Shown here one piece after another: positions 9,696 through 17,741 of a stretch of 64,000 nt of DNA. The position numbers were made by a program, and so were the translations under genes. This DNA is from Rhodospirillaceae bacterium bin65 (GTDB lineage Bacteria; Pseudomonadota; Alphaproteobacteria; Bin65). The first letter of the stretch is position 1; each line of letters begins with the position of its first letter. The stretch is taken from NCBI GenBank assembly GCA_002238725.1, contig MPMX01000001.1, forward strand, positions 186,001 to 250,000, in the 5' to 3' direction. The notes under the pieces are model-generated. The model saw only the letters and a list, made by a program, of their open reading frames with translations, had not been told where the DNA came from and searched no databases.

Positions 9696-10697
9696 TCATT
9701 CCTTCAGGACGCCGGCCCGCTTCATCCAGTCGTAGCAGTCCCGCACCATGAATTCGAGATCGGGGGAACGGTAACCCAGTTCCTTCTCCGCACGATCCGA
9801 CGCCACCCGGCCGTGCGCCAGCACGATATGCGCGGCCTGGGGTGTCAGGTCCGGCTCGCGGCCGCGCAGGTTGCCGGCTGCGTTCTGGAGATGGGCGACG
9901 GCCCGGAACAGCCAGGCCGGAATGGCGCGCTTCGGCACCTTGCGGCCGGCGACGCGTCCGACGAGGGCGATGACCTCGACATAGCTCGCCGCCGGGCCGG
10001 GCAGCAGATAGTTGCCGGCGGAGCATTCGGTCTCGGCCGCCGCGATGTGGGCTGCGGCGACCGCTCCGGCATGGCAGAACACGCCGGAGCCCGGCGGGAT
10101 GCCGGGCAGCCTGCGCTCGTGGACCATGCGGATCATGCGCGCCCAGTTGCGGCTGTCGTAGCGGCCGACGATGTGGCAGGGGTTGAGGATCACGGCGGGC
10201 AGGCCCTCGGCGGCGGCCTGCTTGACGATGGTCTCGGCGGCCAGCTTGGTCCGGTCGTAGAGCACGGGAGAAGCATTGCCCCGCTGCGGCGTGTCCTCGG
10301 TCAGCGGCGGGTCGCCGGGCCGGTAGCCCCAGGAATTCCAGCTCGAGGTGAAGACGAACCTCCTGGCGCCCTTGCGCTCGGCCGCGGCGACCGCGTTGCG
10401 GGTGCCGTCGACATTGGTGCGCAATTGCCGCGAGCCGTGGCGCGCCCACATGGTGAGGTCGGCGGCCATGTGAAACACGGCATCGACGCCCTCCGGGATC
10501 GCGCCGGTCAGGCCCGTGAGGTCAAGCAGATCGCATTCGACGCCGGCGACATCCCATTGCCGGAGCGCCTCGAAACGCGCCGGATCGCGATAGGCCGCCG
10601 TGATCTTCCAGCCCCGTTCCGCCAACTGCTCGACCAGGTTGCAGCCAAGAAAGCCGGTGGCGCCGGTCACGAAGGCATGTTTGGCGGCGGAAGGCAT
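9696..10697 (-). CDS. NAD(P)-dependent extended SDR (epimerase/reductase-like)
   Basis: The 333-residue protein begins with a Rossmann motif, VTGATGFLGCNLVEQLAERG (residues 10-29). It carries VFHMAADLTMWA after the third strand, a Ser-bearing FTSSWNSWG strand, and the catalytic Tyr-x3-Lys in LYDRTKLAAE. This is the layout of extended short-chain dehydrogenases of the dihydroflavonol-4-reductase or sterol-dehydrogenase type. The substrate is unknown. The gene is preceded by a 390-base gap on its 5' side and followed by a dispersed repeat. It is probably monocistronic. Confidence 0.88.
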   Translation of the reverse strand: MPSAAKHAFVTGATGFLGCNLVEQLAERGWKITAAYRDPARFEALRQWDVAGVECDLLDLTGLTGAIPEGVDAVFHMAADLTMWARHGSRQLRTNVDGTRNAVAAAERKGARRFVFTSSWNSWGYRPGDPPLTEDTPQRGNASPVLYDRTKLAAETIVKQAAAEGLPAVILNPCHIVGRYDSRNWARMIRMVHERRLPGIPPGSGVFCHAGAVAAAHIAAAETECSAGNYLLPGPAASYVEVIALVGRVAGRKVPKRAIPAWLFRAVAHLQNAAGNLRGREPDLTPQAAHIVLAHGRVASDRAEKELGYRSPDLEFMVRDCYDWMKRAGVLKE

Positions 10698-10853
10698 GGA
10701 GGGCGCGGGGACCGTTGCAAGGGAAGCAGCAATCGAAGGCAGGGGTCACATATAGGCAATGTCCGGGACGGCGCCACAAGGGCGTTGCACCCGACCCGGC
10801 GTTCAAGGCAACTCGACGCGACCGGCCATTCCGGCCCGACCCTTCCACTTGTT

Positions 10854-10983
10854 GTCACCCCGGCCGACCGAAGGGCGAGCCGGGGACCAGAGCCGGCCCA
10901 AAAAGATTTTGCAGGTGGCACTGGACCCCGGATTTCCGCTCCCCGGATCGTGGTCCGGGGCAGGTCGCTCCATCCGGGGTGAC
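10854..10983. repeat. MITE-like repeat with 10-bp terminal inverted repeats
   Basis: The segment begins GTCACCCCGG (10854-10863) and ends with its exact reverse complement CCGGGGTGAC (10974-10983). Internal inverted units include CCCCGGAT and ATCGTGGTCCGGGG. It lies in the 389-base gap 10698-11086, which otherwise holds no gene. Elements with GTCACCCCGG ends are frequent between alphaproteobacterial genes; no transposase is encoded. Confidence 0.7.
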
Positions 10984-11086
10984 ATCTCGGTGGAAAAAAG
11001 AATACCGGAACAGCTTCATTGCGCCTGTCTCGCAACGGAGCAGACAGGCGGTGGGACGGGCAGAAAGCTCGCTTTTCGCCCTGCCC

Positions 11087-11836
11087 TCAGCCAATGACCC
11101 GGGACCCGTCATAGGCAAAGGCGTGCGCATCCTGTTGCAGCCCCGCCTCGCGGGCGAGGCACAGGGCGCGGTCGGCGGCGTTTTCGCGGATGAAATCCTC
11201 AACCGTTCCGGTATGCCCCAGCCTGCGGTGGACCTCGGCGATCGCCCGGGGCTGCGGCCAGGACGGCCAGGGACGGCCCCGCGCCGCGATTTCGGCGAGG
11301 CCGACGAGCCTGCCGCCGGCGTTCAGCGCGCCGCCGCGGTGGATGTAGGCGTAGACCTCGTTCAGCGCGCCGCCGCCTTCCAGCGCCAGATCGAGGCCGG
11401 ACAGCACCGCGTAGTCGTAGGAATAACCCCGGCCTTCGGTCTCGTGCATGCGCGCCATCAGATCGTCGGACAGCCAGGTGACCGCGACTTCGACCCGCAC
11501 GCCGGGCGCCGGCATCGGGCAGGCGGAAACCGAACCGTATCCGGTTATGTGGGCGGCATACACGACATCGAATTCCCGCAGCCAGCCGCGCTGGACGGGG
11601 ATCGTCACGGCATCGAAATCGAAGTATTTCCGCGCCAGCTGGTCCGGCGCGCGGTTGGAGCCGCAGGCGAGGACCGGGCGCCGCCCGGCGGTCAGCGCGC
11701 CGTCGATCTCCGCGGGCCGCCAGCCCGCCTTGTCGAAAACATAGCTGCACGCCGGAATGGCGTAGGGATAGCCCATCGCCCGCTCGACAGGGTCGAGGTC
11801 CGACGGCGGAACGAACATCGGCGCATCGGTCGTCAT
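11087..11836 (-). CDS. Gamma-glutamylcyclotransferase-like (GGCT-fold) protein
   Basis: This 249-residue protein has no firmly recognised family. It contains VLACGSNRAPDQL (about residues 55-67), resembling the YGSNL nucleotide-free glycine loop of the GGCT/BtrG fold. Downstream elements WLREFDVVYAAHI and a Leu-rich segment before HETEGRGYSYDYAVL match the fold's usual LxDFxxxF and EGxxY positions. The candidate catalytic acid would be the Glu in HETEG. Such enzymes release 5-oxoproline from gamma-glutamyl peptides. ATG 11836 is preferred to a GTG at 11848. The assignment rests on motif resemblance only. Confidence 0.6.
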   Translation of the reverse strand: MTTDAPMFVPPSDLDPVERAMGYPYAIPACSYVFDKAGWRPAEIDGALTAGRRPVLACGSNRAPDQLARKYFDFDAVTIPVQRGWLREFDVVYAAHITGYGSVSACPMPAPGVRVEVAVTWLSDDLMARMHETEGRGYSYDYAVLSGLDLALEGGGALNEVYAYIHRGGALNAGGRLVGLAEIAARGRPWPSWPQPRAIAEVHRRLGHTGTVEDFIRENAADRALCLAREAGLQQDAHAFAYDGSRVIG

Positions 11837-11943
11837 GGGCGGCGACACTAGCCCGGAACCGGATCGCTCGCCGAATTTACTTTACTCGGCTGGCGCCGCC
11901 CCCGAAGCTGAAACAGACATGCCCGTATCGGAGGTGCCGAGCC

Positions 11944-12498
11944 ATGCCGAAAGCGGTCATCAGCGCCGGAGCCGGAGCCGTTGCGGCGGTCCTTTCCGCC
12001 ACCGCAAGCCAGGCGGCGGACTTTAACAGCGTGACCGCGCCGACGATCGTCGAAATGCTGGAATCGCAGGGCCTGCCCGTCGTCACCGGATTTCGGCGGC
12101 CGTCCGGCGACCCCTATGTCAGGACCCGGGCGAGCGGGATCGACTACACGGTCCTCTTCTACAAGTGCAGGAAGGCGCGCCGGCCGCGCCCGTGCCAGCA
12201 CATCATGTACATGGCGCGCTACAAGCTCGAACGGCCGCTTTCCCTCCTGCAGATGAACGAATGGAACCGGCGCGTCCATTTTCAGCGCGGCTATCTGGTC
12301 CGGGACCGGGCGACCGGACAATGGACCGGTGCGCGGCTCGAAATGGATGTCATTCTTGCAGAACGGGGCTGGATCCGGCCGAAGACGCTTCTGCCGTCCT
12401 TCATCGTGTTTCACCGCACGAACCGGCGGTTCTTCAATCTCATCCGGTCCCGCAAGGGTGAGCGGCACGAGCGGATTCCGGGCGCCAAAGATCTGTAG
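11944..12498 (+). CDS. YbjN-domain-like secreted protein
   Basis: The 184-residue protein has a signal peptide ([18 protein letters not shown], cleavage after about residue 24). The mature part resembles the YbjN/type III chaperone-like fold: LESQGLPVV, then FYKC and a [12 protein letters not shown] segment, then [18 protein letters not shown]. The Asn-Glu-Trp-Asn and Arg-Gly-Tyr-Leu pieces are the family hallmark. Two cysteines about eleven residues apart could form a periplasmic disulfide. Function in this family is unknown. The C-terminus is basic. It is divergent from the GGCT-like gene. Confidence 0.65.
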   Translation: MPKAVISAGAGAVAAVLSATASQAADFNSVTAPTIVEMLESQGLPVVTGFRRPSGDPYVRTRASGIDYTVLFYKCRKARRPRPCQHIMYMARYKLERPLSLLQMNEWNRRVHFQRGYLVRDRATGQWTGARLEMDVILAERGWIRPKTLLPSFIVFHRTNRRFFNLIRSRKGERHERIPGAKDL

Positions 12499-12641
12499 GT
12501 CCCGGTCCCGATCGCCCAGCGCCGGATGTAACTTGCGGGCTTCGGCCCGCTTGTCCTTGCGCGGCGATTGGGCCATGTGTCCGGCATGTGCAATGCGCCG
12601 GACTTTCTCCAGTCTCCCGATTTGAACCGGGCGCGGCCGGC

Positions 12642-14114
12642 ATGAGCGCCGGCGGGACGCCCTATGCCTCCCTGCGCGATTTCCTTGCGCACCTGGAGCG
12701 GGACGGCGAACTGCGGCGCGAGGCCGGCCCGGTCTCGCCGGCGCTGGAGATGACGCGCATCCACCGGGCCGCGCTGCTGGAAGGCGGGCCGGCGATCCTG
12801 TTCGAACAACCGCAGGACGGCGCGCGCGCCTGGGACATGCCGGTGCTTGTCAACCTGTTCGGCACGGTCGAGCGGGTCGCCAAAGCCATCGGCCGGACGC
12901 CGGAGCAACTGCGCGAGGTCGGCGAGATGCTCGCCTTCCTGCGCCAGCCCGAACCGCCGGGCGGCTTCCGGGAGGCGCTGGAGCTGATTCCGCTGGCGCG
13001 CAAGGTGCTGGCCATGAAGCCGAAGACGGTGCGCAGCGCGCCGTGCCAGGAAATCGTGCTCGAAGGCAACGCCATCGACCTCGGCCGCCTGCCGGTCCAG
13101 ACCTGCTGGCCCGGCGAGCCCGCGCCGCTCATCACCTGGCCGCTCGTCGTCACCCGCGGCCCGGCGCCGGAGAGCGCGCGCACCGACGGCTTCAACCTGG
13201 GCATCTACCGGATGCAGGTGACCGGCCGGGACAGCACCCTGATGCGCTGGCTGCACCATCGCGGCGGCGCCCAGCAATTCGCGCGCTGGAAGGCGCAGGC
13301 TTCGCCCGAGGAACGGCGCGAAGGCTTCCCGGCCGCCGCCGTGATCGGCGCCGACCCGGCGACCATGATCGCCGCGGTGACGCCGGTGCCGGATACGCTC
13401 TCGGAATACCAGTTCGCCGGCCTGTTGCGGGAGAAGAAGGTCGAGCTCGCCGATTGCCGCACCCTGCCGCTCAAGGTGCCGGCCCAGGCCGAGATCGTCA
13501 TCGAGGGCCGCGTCATGGCCGACGAGGAAGGCGACGAAGGCCCCTATGGCGACCACACCGGCTACTACAACAGCGTCGAGCGCTTCCCGGTGTTCCGGGT
13601 CAGCGCGATCACCATGCGGCGGGAGCCGATCTACCTCTCGACCTTCACCGGCCGGCCGCCCGACGAACCTTCGGTGCTGGGCGAGGCGCTGAACGAGGTC
13701 TTCATTCCCCTGTTGCAGCAGCAGTTCCCGGAGATCGTCGATTTCTGGCTGCCGCCGGAGGGCTGCTCCTACCGCATCGCCGTGGTCTCGATCCGCAAGG
13801 CCTACGCCGGCCATGCCAAGCGCATCATGATGGGCGTGTGGAGCTATCTGCGCCAGTTCATGTACACGAAATGGGTCATCGTCGTGGACGACGATATCGA
13901 CTGCCGCGACTGGAGGGACGTCATGTGGGCGATCTCCACCCGCATGGACCCGGCGCGCGACACGGTGACGATCGAGAACACGCCGATCGACTATCTCGAT
14001 TTCGCCAGCCCGGTCAGCGGCCTCGGCTCGAAGGCCGGCCTCGACGCCACGAACAAGTGGCCCGGCGAGACGGTGCGCGAATGGGGCAGGAAGATCGATG
14101 CCCAAGATCGATGA
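12642..14114 (+). CDS. UbiD-family (prenyl-FMN) decarboxylase
   Basis: The 490-residue protein is a UbiD-family reversible decarboxylase. It shows the N-terminal [17 protein letters not shown] start, the FMN/metal-binding [15 protein letters not shown] region, and the catalytic Glu stretch [14 protein letters not shown] around residues 290-305. A late [10 protein letters not shown] motif precedes the C-terminal helix. UbiD enzymes act on aromatic or alpha,beta-unsaturated acids with prenylated FMN made by UbiX; no ubiX is in the window. ATG 12642 is used because the longer frame from 12588 adds a non-conserved leader. The stop codon overlaps the next gene's start as ATGA, so the two are translationally coupled. 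It may be ubiquinone-pathway UbiD or a paralogue for another acid. Confidence 0.88.
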   Translation: MSAGGTPYASLRDFLAHLERDGELRREAGPVSPALEMTRIHRAALLEGGPAILFEQPQDGARAWDMPVLVNLFGTVERVAKAIGRTPEQLREVGEMLAFLRQPEPPGGFREALELIPLARKVLAMKPKTVRSAPCQEIVLEGNAIDLGRLPVQTCWPGEPAPLITWPLVVTRGPAPESARTDGFNLGIYRMQVTGRDSTLMRWLHHRGGAQQFARWKAQASPEERREGFPAAAVIGADPATMIAAVTPVPDTLSEYQFAGLLREKKVELADCRTLPLKVPAQAEIVIEGRVMADEEGDEGPYGDHTGYYNSVERFPVFRVSAITMRREPIYLSTFTGRPPDEPSVLGEALNEVFIPLLQQQFPEIVDFWLPPEGCSYRIAVVSIRKAYAGHAKRIMMGVWSYLRQFMYTKWVIVVDDDIDCRDWRDVMWAISTRMDPARDTVTIENTPIDYLDFASPVSGLGSKAGLDATNKWPGETVREWGRKIDAQDR

Positions 14115-15225
14115 ATGAGGCGCCGGCCGGCGAACCGCTGACGCTGGACCGGATCGAGCGGACCCGGAGCGCGATCGCGCCCTGGGCGATTGAAACCCCG
14201 GTGCTGGAATGGTCGGGCGTCGCAAAGGACGCGCTGGTCGGCGCCGATACGCGCGTCGTCCTGAAGCTGGAACTCCTGCAGCGGACCGGCAGCTTCAAGC
14301 CGCGCGGCGCGCTCTCCAGCATCCTGGCGCTCGACGCGGACGAGCGCGCCGCCGGGGTCACGGCGGTCAGCGCCGGCAATCACGCCATCGCCGTCGCCTA
14401 TGCCGCCGGGGCGCTCGGCACCGACGCCAAGGTCGTCATGCACAAGGCGGCCAACCCGTTCCGCGTCGCCCAGTGCCGCGAGCTGGGCGCCGAAGTCGTG
14501 CTGGCCGACGACATCCACGCCGCCTTCGACGAAATGGCGCGGATTCGCGACGAGGAGGGCCGCGCCGTCATCCACCCCTTCGAAGGCCCGGACACGATTT
14601 CCGGCACGGCGACGCTCGGCCTGGAATTCGCCCGGCAGGCGCCGGAGCTCGACGCCGTCATCGTGCCGGTCGGCGGCGGCGGGCTGATCGCCGGCGTCGC
14701 GACCGGCTTTCGGCTCGCCCGGTTGCAGGGGCGGGGGCTCCGGGTGGGGCCGGGGGGGGGCCGGGGGGGGGGGGGCAGGCCTCGCCGGCGGGGGGCGCGC
14801 CGGGCTTCCGGCTCGCCGGTTCGAAGGCGCGGGTCTACGGCGTCGAGCCGGACGGGGCCTGCGGCATGCGCGACAGCCTTGCACGGGGCGCGCCGCTCGA
14901 CAGCGTCGCGGTCTCGACCATCGCCGACAGCCTGGGCGCGCCGCTGCATATGCCCTATTCCTTCGATATCGTCCGGCAGTCGGTGGACGAGGTCGCCACC
15001 GTATCCGACGATGCCTTGCAGGACGCCATGCTGACCAGCTTCAGCCGGCTCAAGCTGGCAGTCGAGCCGGCCGGCGCGGCAGCCCTCGCAGCGCTCGCCG
15101 GCCCGCTGCGCGAGCGGCTGCGCGGCAAGGCGGTCGGCCTGATCGTGTGCGGCGCCAACATCGACCCGGCCGGGTTCGCCGGCCATCTGGCCGCCGCGCA
15201 GGCGCGCGCGGAACCTGCGGCGTGA
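14111..15225 (+). CDS. Serine/threonine dehydratase family protein, frame interrupted by poly-G block
   Basis: This is a PLP fold-type II dehydratase. The first frame gives the Schiff-base motif GSFKPRGAL (about residues 58-66), [14 protein letters not shown] and the PLP-phosphate loop [18 protein letters not shown] second frame resumes with [18 protein letters not shown] and continues to a normal C-terminus ending at 15225. The two frames are separated by a guanine-rich block. Deleting exactly 98 bases (14705-14802) between two near-identical GGCTTYCGGCTCGCC copies restores a 338-residue protein of standard family length. The intact gene is therefore likely in the organism. Start overlaps the UbiD gene (ATGA). 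The threonine/serine substrate is inferred from family only. Confidence 0.8.
14725..14802. other. Guanine-rich low-complexity block, probable sequence error
   Basis: The block contains runs of nine (14752-14760) and thirteen (14763-14775) guanines and is flanked by near-duplicate 15-base copies at 14705 and 14803. It has no counterpart in the dehydratase family and breaks its frame. The pattern is typical of a mis-joined read end or dark-cycle poly-G rather than of evolved sequence. Confidence 0.75.
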
Positions 15226-16019
15226 CGACGCCGACGCGCTCCGACACGCCGTGCGATCCCGGCATCCGGCTCTTTGTCGAGGCGCCGCTGGCGGCGGGAC
15301 AGGCCGTCGTCCTGGCGGCGGAGCAGAGCCATTATCTGAAGACTGTGATGCGGGCGCCCGCGGGTACGGCGGTCCGGCTGTTCAACGGCCGCGACGGCGA
15401 ATGGCTGGCGACGATCGAGTCGCTCGGCAAGAAGGACGCGGCGCTCACGGTTGCCGGGCAGACCCACCGCCAGCGGGCAGAGCCGGACCTCTGGCTGTGT
15501 TTCGCCCCGATCAAGAAGGCCCGGATCGATTTCGTGGCGCAGAAAGCCTCCGAGATGGGGGTTTCCGCCCTGCAGCCCGTGATGACGCGCCATACCCAGG
15601 TGACGCGGGTCAATACGGACCGCCTGCGCGCCAACGCCGTCGAAGCTGCCGAACAATGCGCGCGCCTGTCCGTCCCGGACGTGTTCCCGCCGCGCAAACT
15701 GGACGACCTGATCGCCGACTGGCCGGCGGACCGCCATATCCTGCTGCTCGACGAGACGCAGACCGGCATTCCGATCGTCGATACGCTGCGCCGGCGCGGC
15801 GACGCGCGCGGCCAGCCCTGGGCCGTCTTCGTCGGGCCGGAAGGCGGCTATGCGCCCGGGGAGCTTGACCTTCTGCGCCGCCTTCCCAATGTCACGCCGG
15901 TCGGGCTCGGCGGGCGCCTGCTCCGCGCCGATACCGCCGCGATTGCGGCGCTGGCGTGTTGGCAGGCCGTGCTGGGCGACTGGACGGCGCCGGCGGACCG
16001 CCGGGAGACGAACAGTTAG
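15222..16019 (+). CDS. rsmE: 16S rRNA (uracil1498-N3)-methyltransferase
   Basis: RsmE methylates N3 of U1498 in the decoding region of 16S rRNA. The 265-residue protein has the PUA-like N-terminus (RLFVEAPLAAGQAVVLAAEQ, then HYLKTVMRA) and the SPOUT trefoil-knot domain. Within it, GPEGGYAPGELDLLRR binds SAM and GLGGRLLRADTAAIAAL forms the knot. The GTG start at 15222 overlaps the dehydratase stop (GTGA), so they are coupled. An in-frame start further upstream would lie wholly inside the dehydratase gene and is unlikely. Confidence 0.93.
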   Translation: MTTPTRSDTPCDPGIRLFVEAPLAAGQAVVLAAEQSHYLKTVMRAPAGTAVRLFNGRDGEWLATIESLGKKDAALTVAGQTHRQRAEPDLWLCFAPIKKARIDFVAQKASEMGVSALQPVMTRHTQVTRVNTDRLRANAVEAAEQCARLSVPDVFPPRKLDDLIADWPADRHILLLDETQTGIPIVDTLRRRGDARGQPWAVFVGPEGGYAPGELDLLRRLPNVTPVGLGGRLLRADTAAIAALACWQAVLGDWTAPADRRETNS

Positions 16020-16087
16020 GCCTACCGCCGCCGGCCGGGCTTTTGCTTTCTGTCATTCGCTTTCAGTCGATTCCGGATCACCTGCGC

Positions 16088-17452
16088 ATGTCCATCCCCG
16101 CCGCCGCCAATGCCGAGCCGGTGCAGTCCCGGGCGCAACTCATCGAAAGCGTCGAGCAGGGCAACAAGCCGGCGGCGGACTGGCGCATCGGCACCGAACA
16201 CGAGAAATTCGCCTTCGACTGGAAGGACTACCGGCGCCTGCCCTATGACGGCGATTGCGGCATCCGCGCCCTGCTGGAAGGCCTGCAACGCTTCGGCTGG
16301 GACCCGATCCGCGAGGGGCAGACCCTGATCGGCCTGAAACGGGACGGCGCGGCGGTCAGCCTCGAACCCGGCGGCCAGCTCGAACTGTCCGGCGCGCCGC
16401 TGGAGACCATCCACCAGACCTGCGACGAGGTCCACAGCCACCTGGCCGAGGCCGAAGCGGTGACCAAGGAACTCGGGGCCGGCCTGATCGGGCTGGGCTT
16501 CGACCCGAAATGGCGCCGCGAGGACATGCCCTGGATGCCCAAGGGCCGCTACCGGATCATGCGCGACTACATGCCGAAAAAAGGCAGCCTCGGCCTCGAC
16601 ATGATGGCGCGCACCTGCACGGTGCAGGTCAATCTCGACTATGCCTCCGAAGCCGACATGGTGAAGAAGTTCCGGGTCGGCCTGGCGCTCCAGCCGGTCG
16701 CGACCGCCCTGTTCGCCAATTCCCCCTTCACCGAAGGCCGGCCCAACGGGTTCAAGAGCTGGCGCGCGCAAATCTGGACCGATACCGACCCGGACCGCAC
16801 CGGCATGCTGCCCTTCGCGTTCGAGGACGGCTTCGGCTTCGAGCGCTGGGTCGACTACATCCTCGATGTGCCGATGTATTTCGTCTATCGCAATGGCCGC
16901 TATCTCGATGCGAGCGGCCAGTCCTTCCGCGATTTCATGGCCGGCCGGCTGCCCGCGGCGCCCGGCGAAACGCCGAGCCTGAGCGACTGGGCCGATCACA
17001 TGACGACGGCCTTCCCGGAAGTGCGGGTCAAGACCTTCCTCGAGATGCGCGGCGCCGACGGCGGCCCGTGGAAGAGCCTGTGCGGCCTGCCCGCCTTCTG
17101 GGTCGGCCTGCTCTATGACGGGACGGCGCTGGATGCGGCATGGGACCTGGTTCGGGACTGGTCGGCCGAGGAGCGAGAAGCCCTGCGGACCGGCGTCGCC
17201 AGGCACGGTTTCCAGGCGCCTTTCCGCGCCGGCACGGTGCGCGAACTCGCCCTGCGCACGCTGGAGATCGCGCAGGCAGGCCTGTCGGCGCGCCGGGCGC
17301 TCGACAAGGCCGGCAACGACGAGACCGGCTTCCTCCAGGTGCTGCACGACCGCGCCAACGCCGGCAAGAGCCCGGCGGACCAGCTGCTCGAAGACTATGC
17401 CGGCGACTGGGCGGGCGACATCGACCGCATCTGGACCGCCTGCGCCTATTAG
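16088..17452 (+). CDS. gshA: Glutamate--cysteine ligase, alphaproteobacterial/plant type
   Basis: The 454-residue enzyme makes gamma-glutamylcysteine, the first step of glutathione synthesis. It has the family start LIESVEQGNKPAADW and GTEHEKFAF, where the Glu residues bind Mg-ATP. GGQLELSGAPLETIHQTCDE is the glutamate site, and MARTCTVQVNLDY and ANSPFTEGRPNGFKSWR follow. This is the GCS2-like form shared by alphaproteobacteria and plants rather than the E. coli form. ATG 16088 is used; the frame is open upstream to 15956 but that overlaps rsmE. Only 68 bases separate it from rsmE on the same strand. Confidence 0.94.
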   Translation: MSIPAAANAEPVQSRAQLIESVEQGNKPAADWRIGTEHEKFAFDWKDYRRLPYDGDCGIRALLEGLQRFGWDPIREGQTLIGLKRDGAAVSLEPGGQLELSGAPLETIHQTCDEVHSHLAEAEAVTKELGAGLIGLGFDPKWRREDMPWMPKGRYRIMRDYMPKKGSLGLDMMARTCTVQVNLDYASEADMVKKFRVGLALQPVATALFANSPFTEGRPNGFKSWRAQIWTDTDPDRTGMLPFAFEDGFGFERWVDYILDVPMYFVYRNGRYLDASGQSFRDFMAGRLPAAPGETPSLSDWADHMTTAFPEVRVKTFLEMRGADGGPWKSLCGLPAFWVGLLYDGTALDAAWDLVRDWSAEEREALRTGVARHGFQAPFRAGTVRELALRTLEIAQAGLSARRALDKAGNDETGFLQVLHDRANAGKSPADQLLEDYAGDWAGDIDRIWTACAY

Positions 17453-17493
17453 CGCGAGTCCGGTTATTCCAGAACCGCCGACGGGACGGAGAA

Positions 17494-17640
17494 ACGCCCT
17501 TCGATACGCCGCTTCGCGGCTACTCAGGACGAGGGTGAAGTTTGAAGCCTAAAACAGCTCAATGTCTCCTCATCCCGAGTAGGCCCCACAGAGCCTGCCC
17601 TGAGCCTGTCGGAGGGGGCCGTATCGAGGGACGCTGCGCT
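17494..17640. repeat. Dispersed inverted-repeat element (REP/BIME-like), copy B
   Basis: The left half reads CCCTTCGATACGCCGCTT with CTACTCAGGACGAGG; the right half reads CTCATCCCGAGTAGG and ends GGGGGCCGTATCGAGGGA. The halves are inverted relative to each other and match the unit near 9.6 kb. It fills most of the gap between gshA and the ABC binding protein, where no gene is seen. Confidence 0.7.
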
Positions 17641-17741
17641 GCCCGGACATAGCTACCGGTTCCGAAAAATCGGGAGGCTGGTGGGATTTGCGGGCGCATA
17701 GGCGATTGCGCCGGACGCGGGCTTCGGCCAATCTGCGCGGC

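Noticed and set aside
14111..15225. Dehydratase as a genuine pseudogene
   Set aside because: Both halves are intact and a single clean 98-base excision restores the frame, so a sequence error is more likely.
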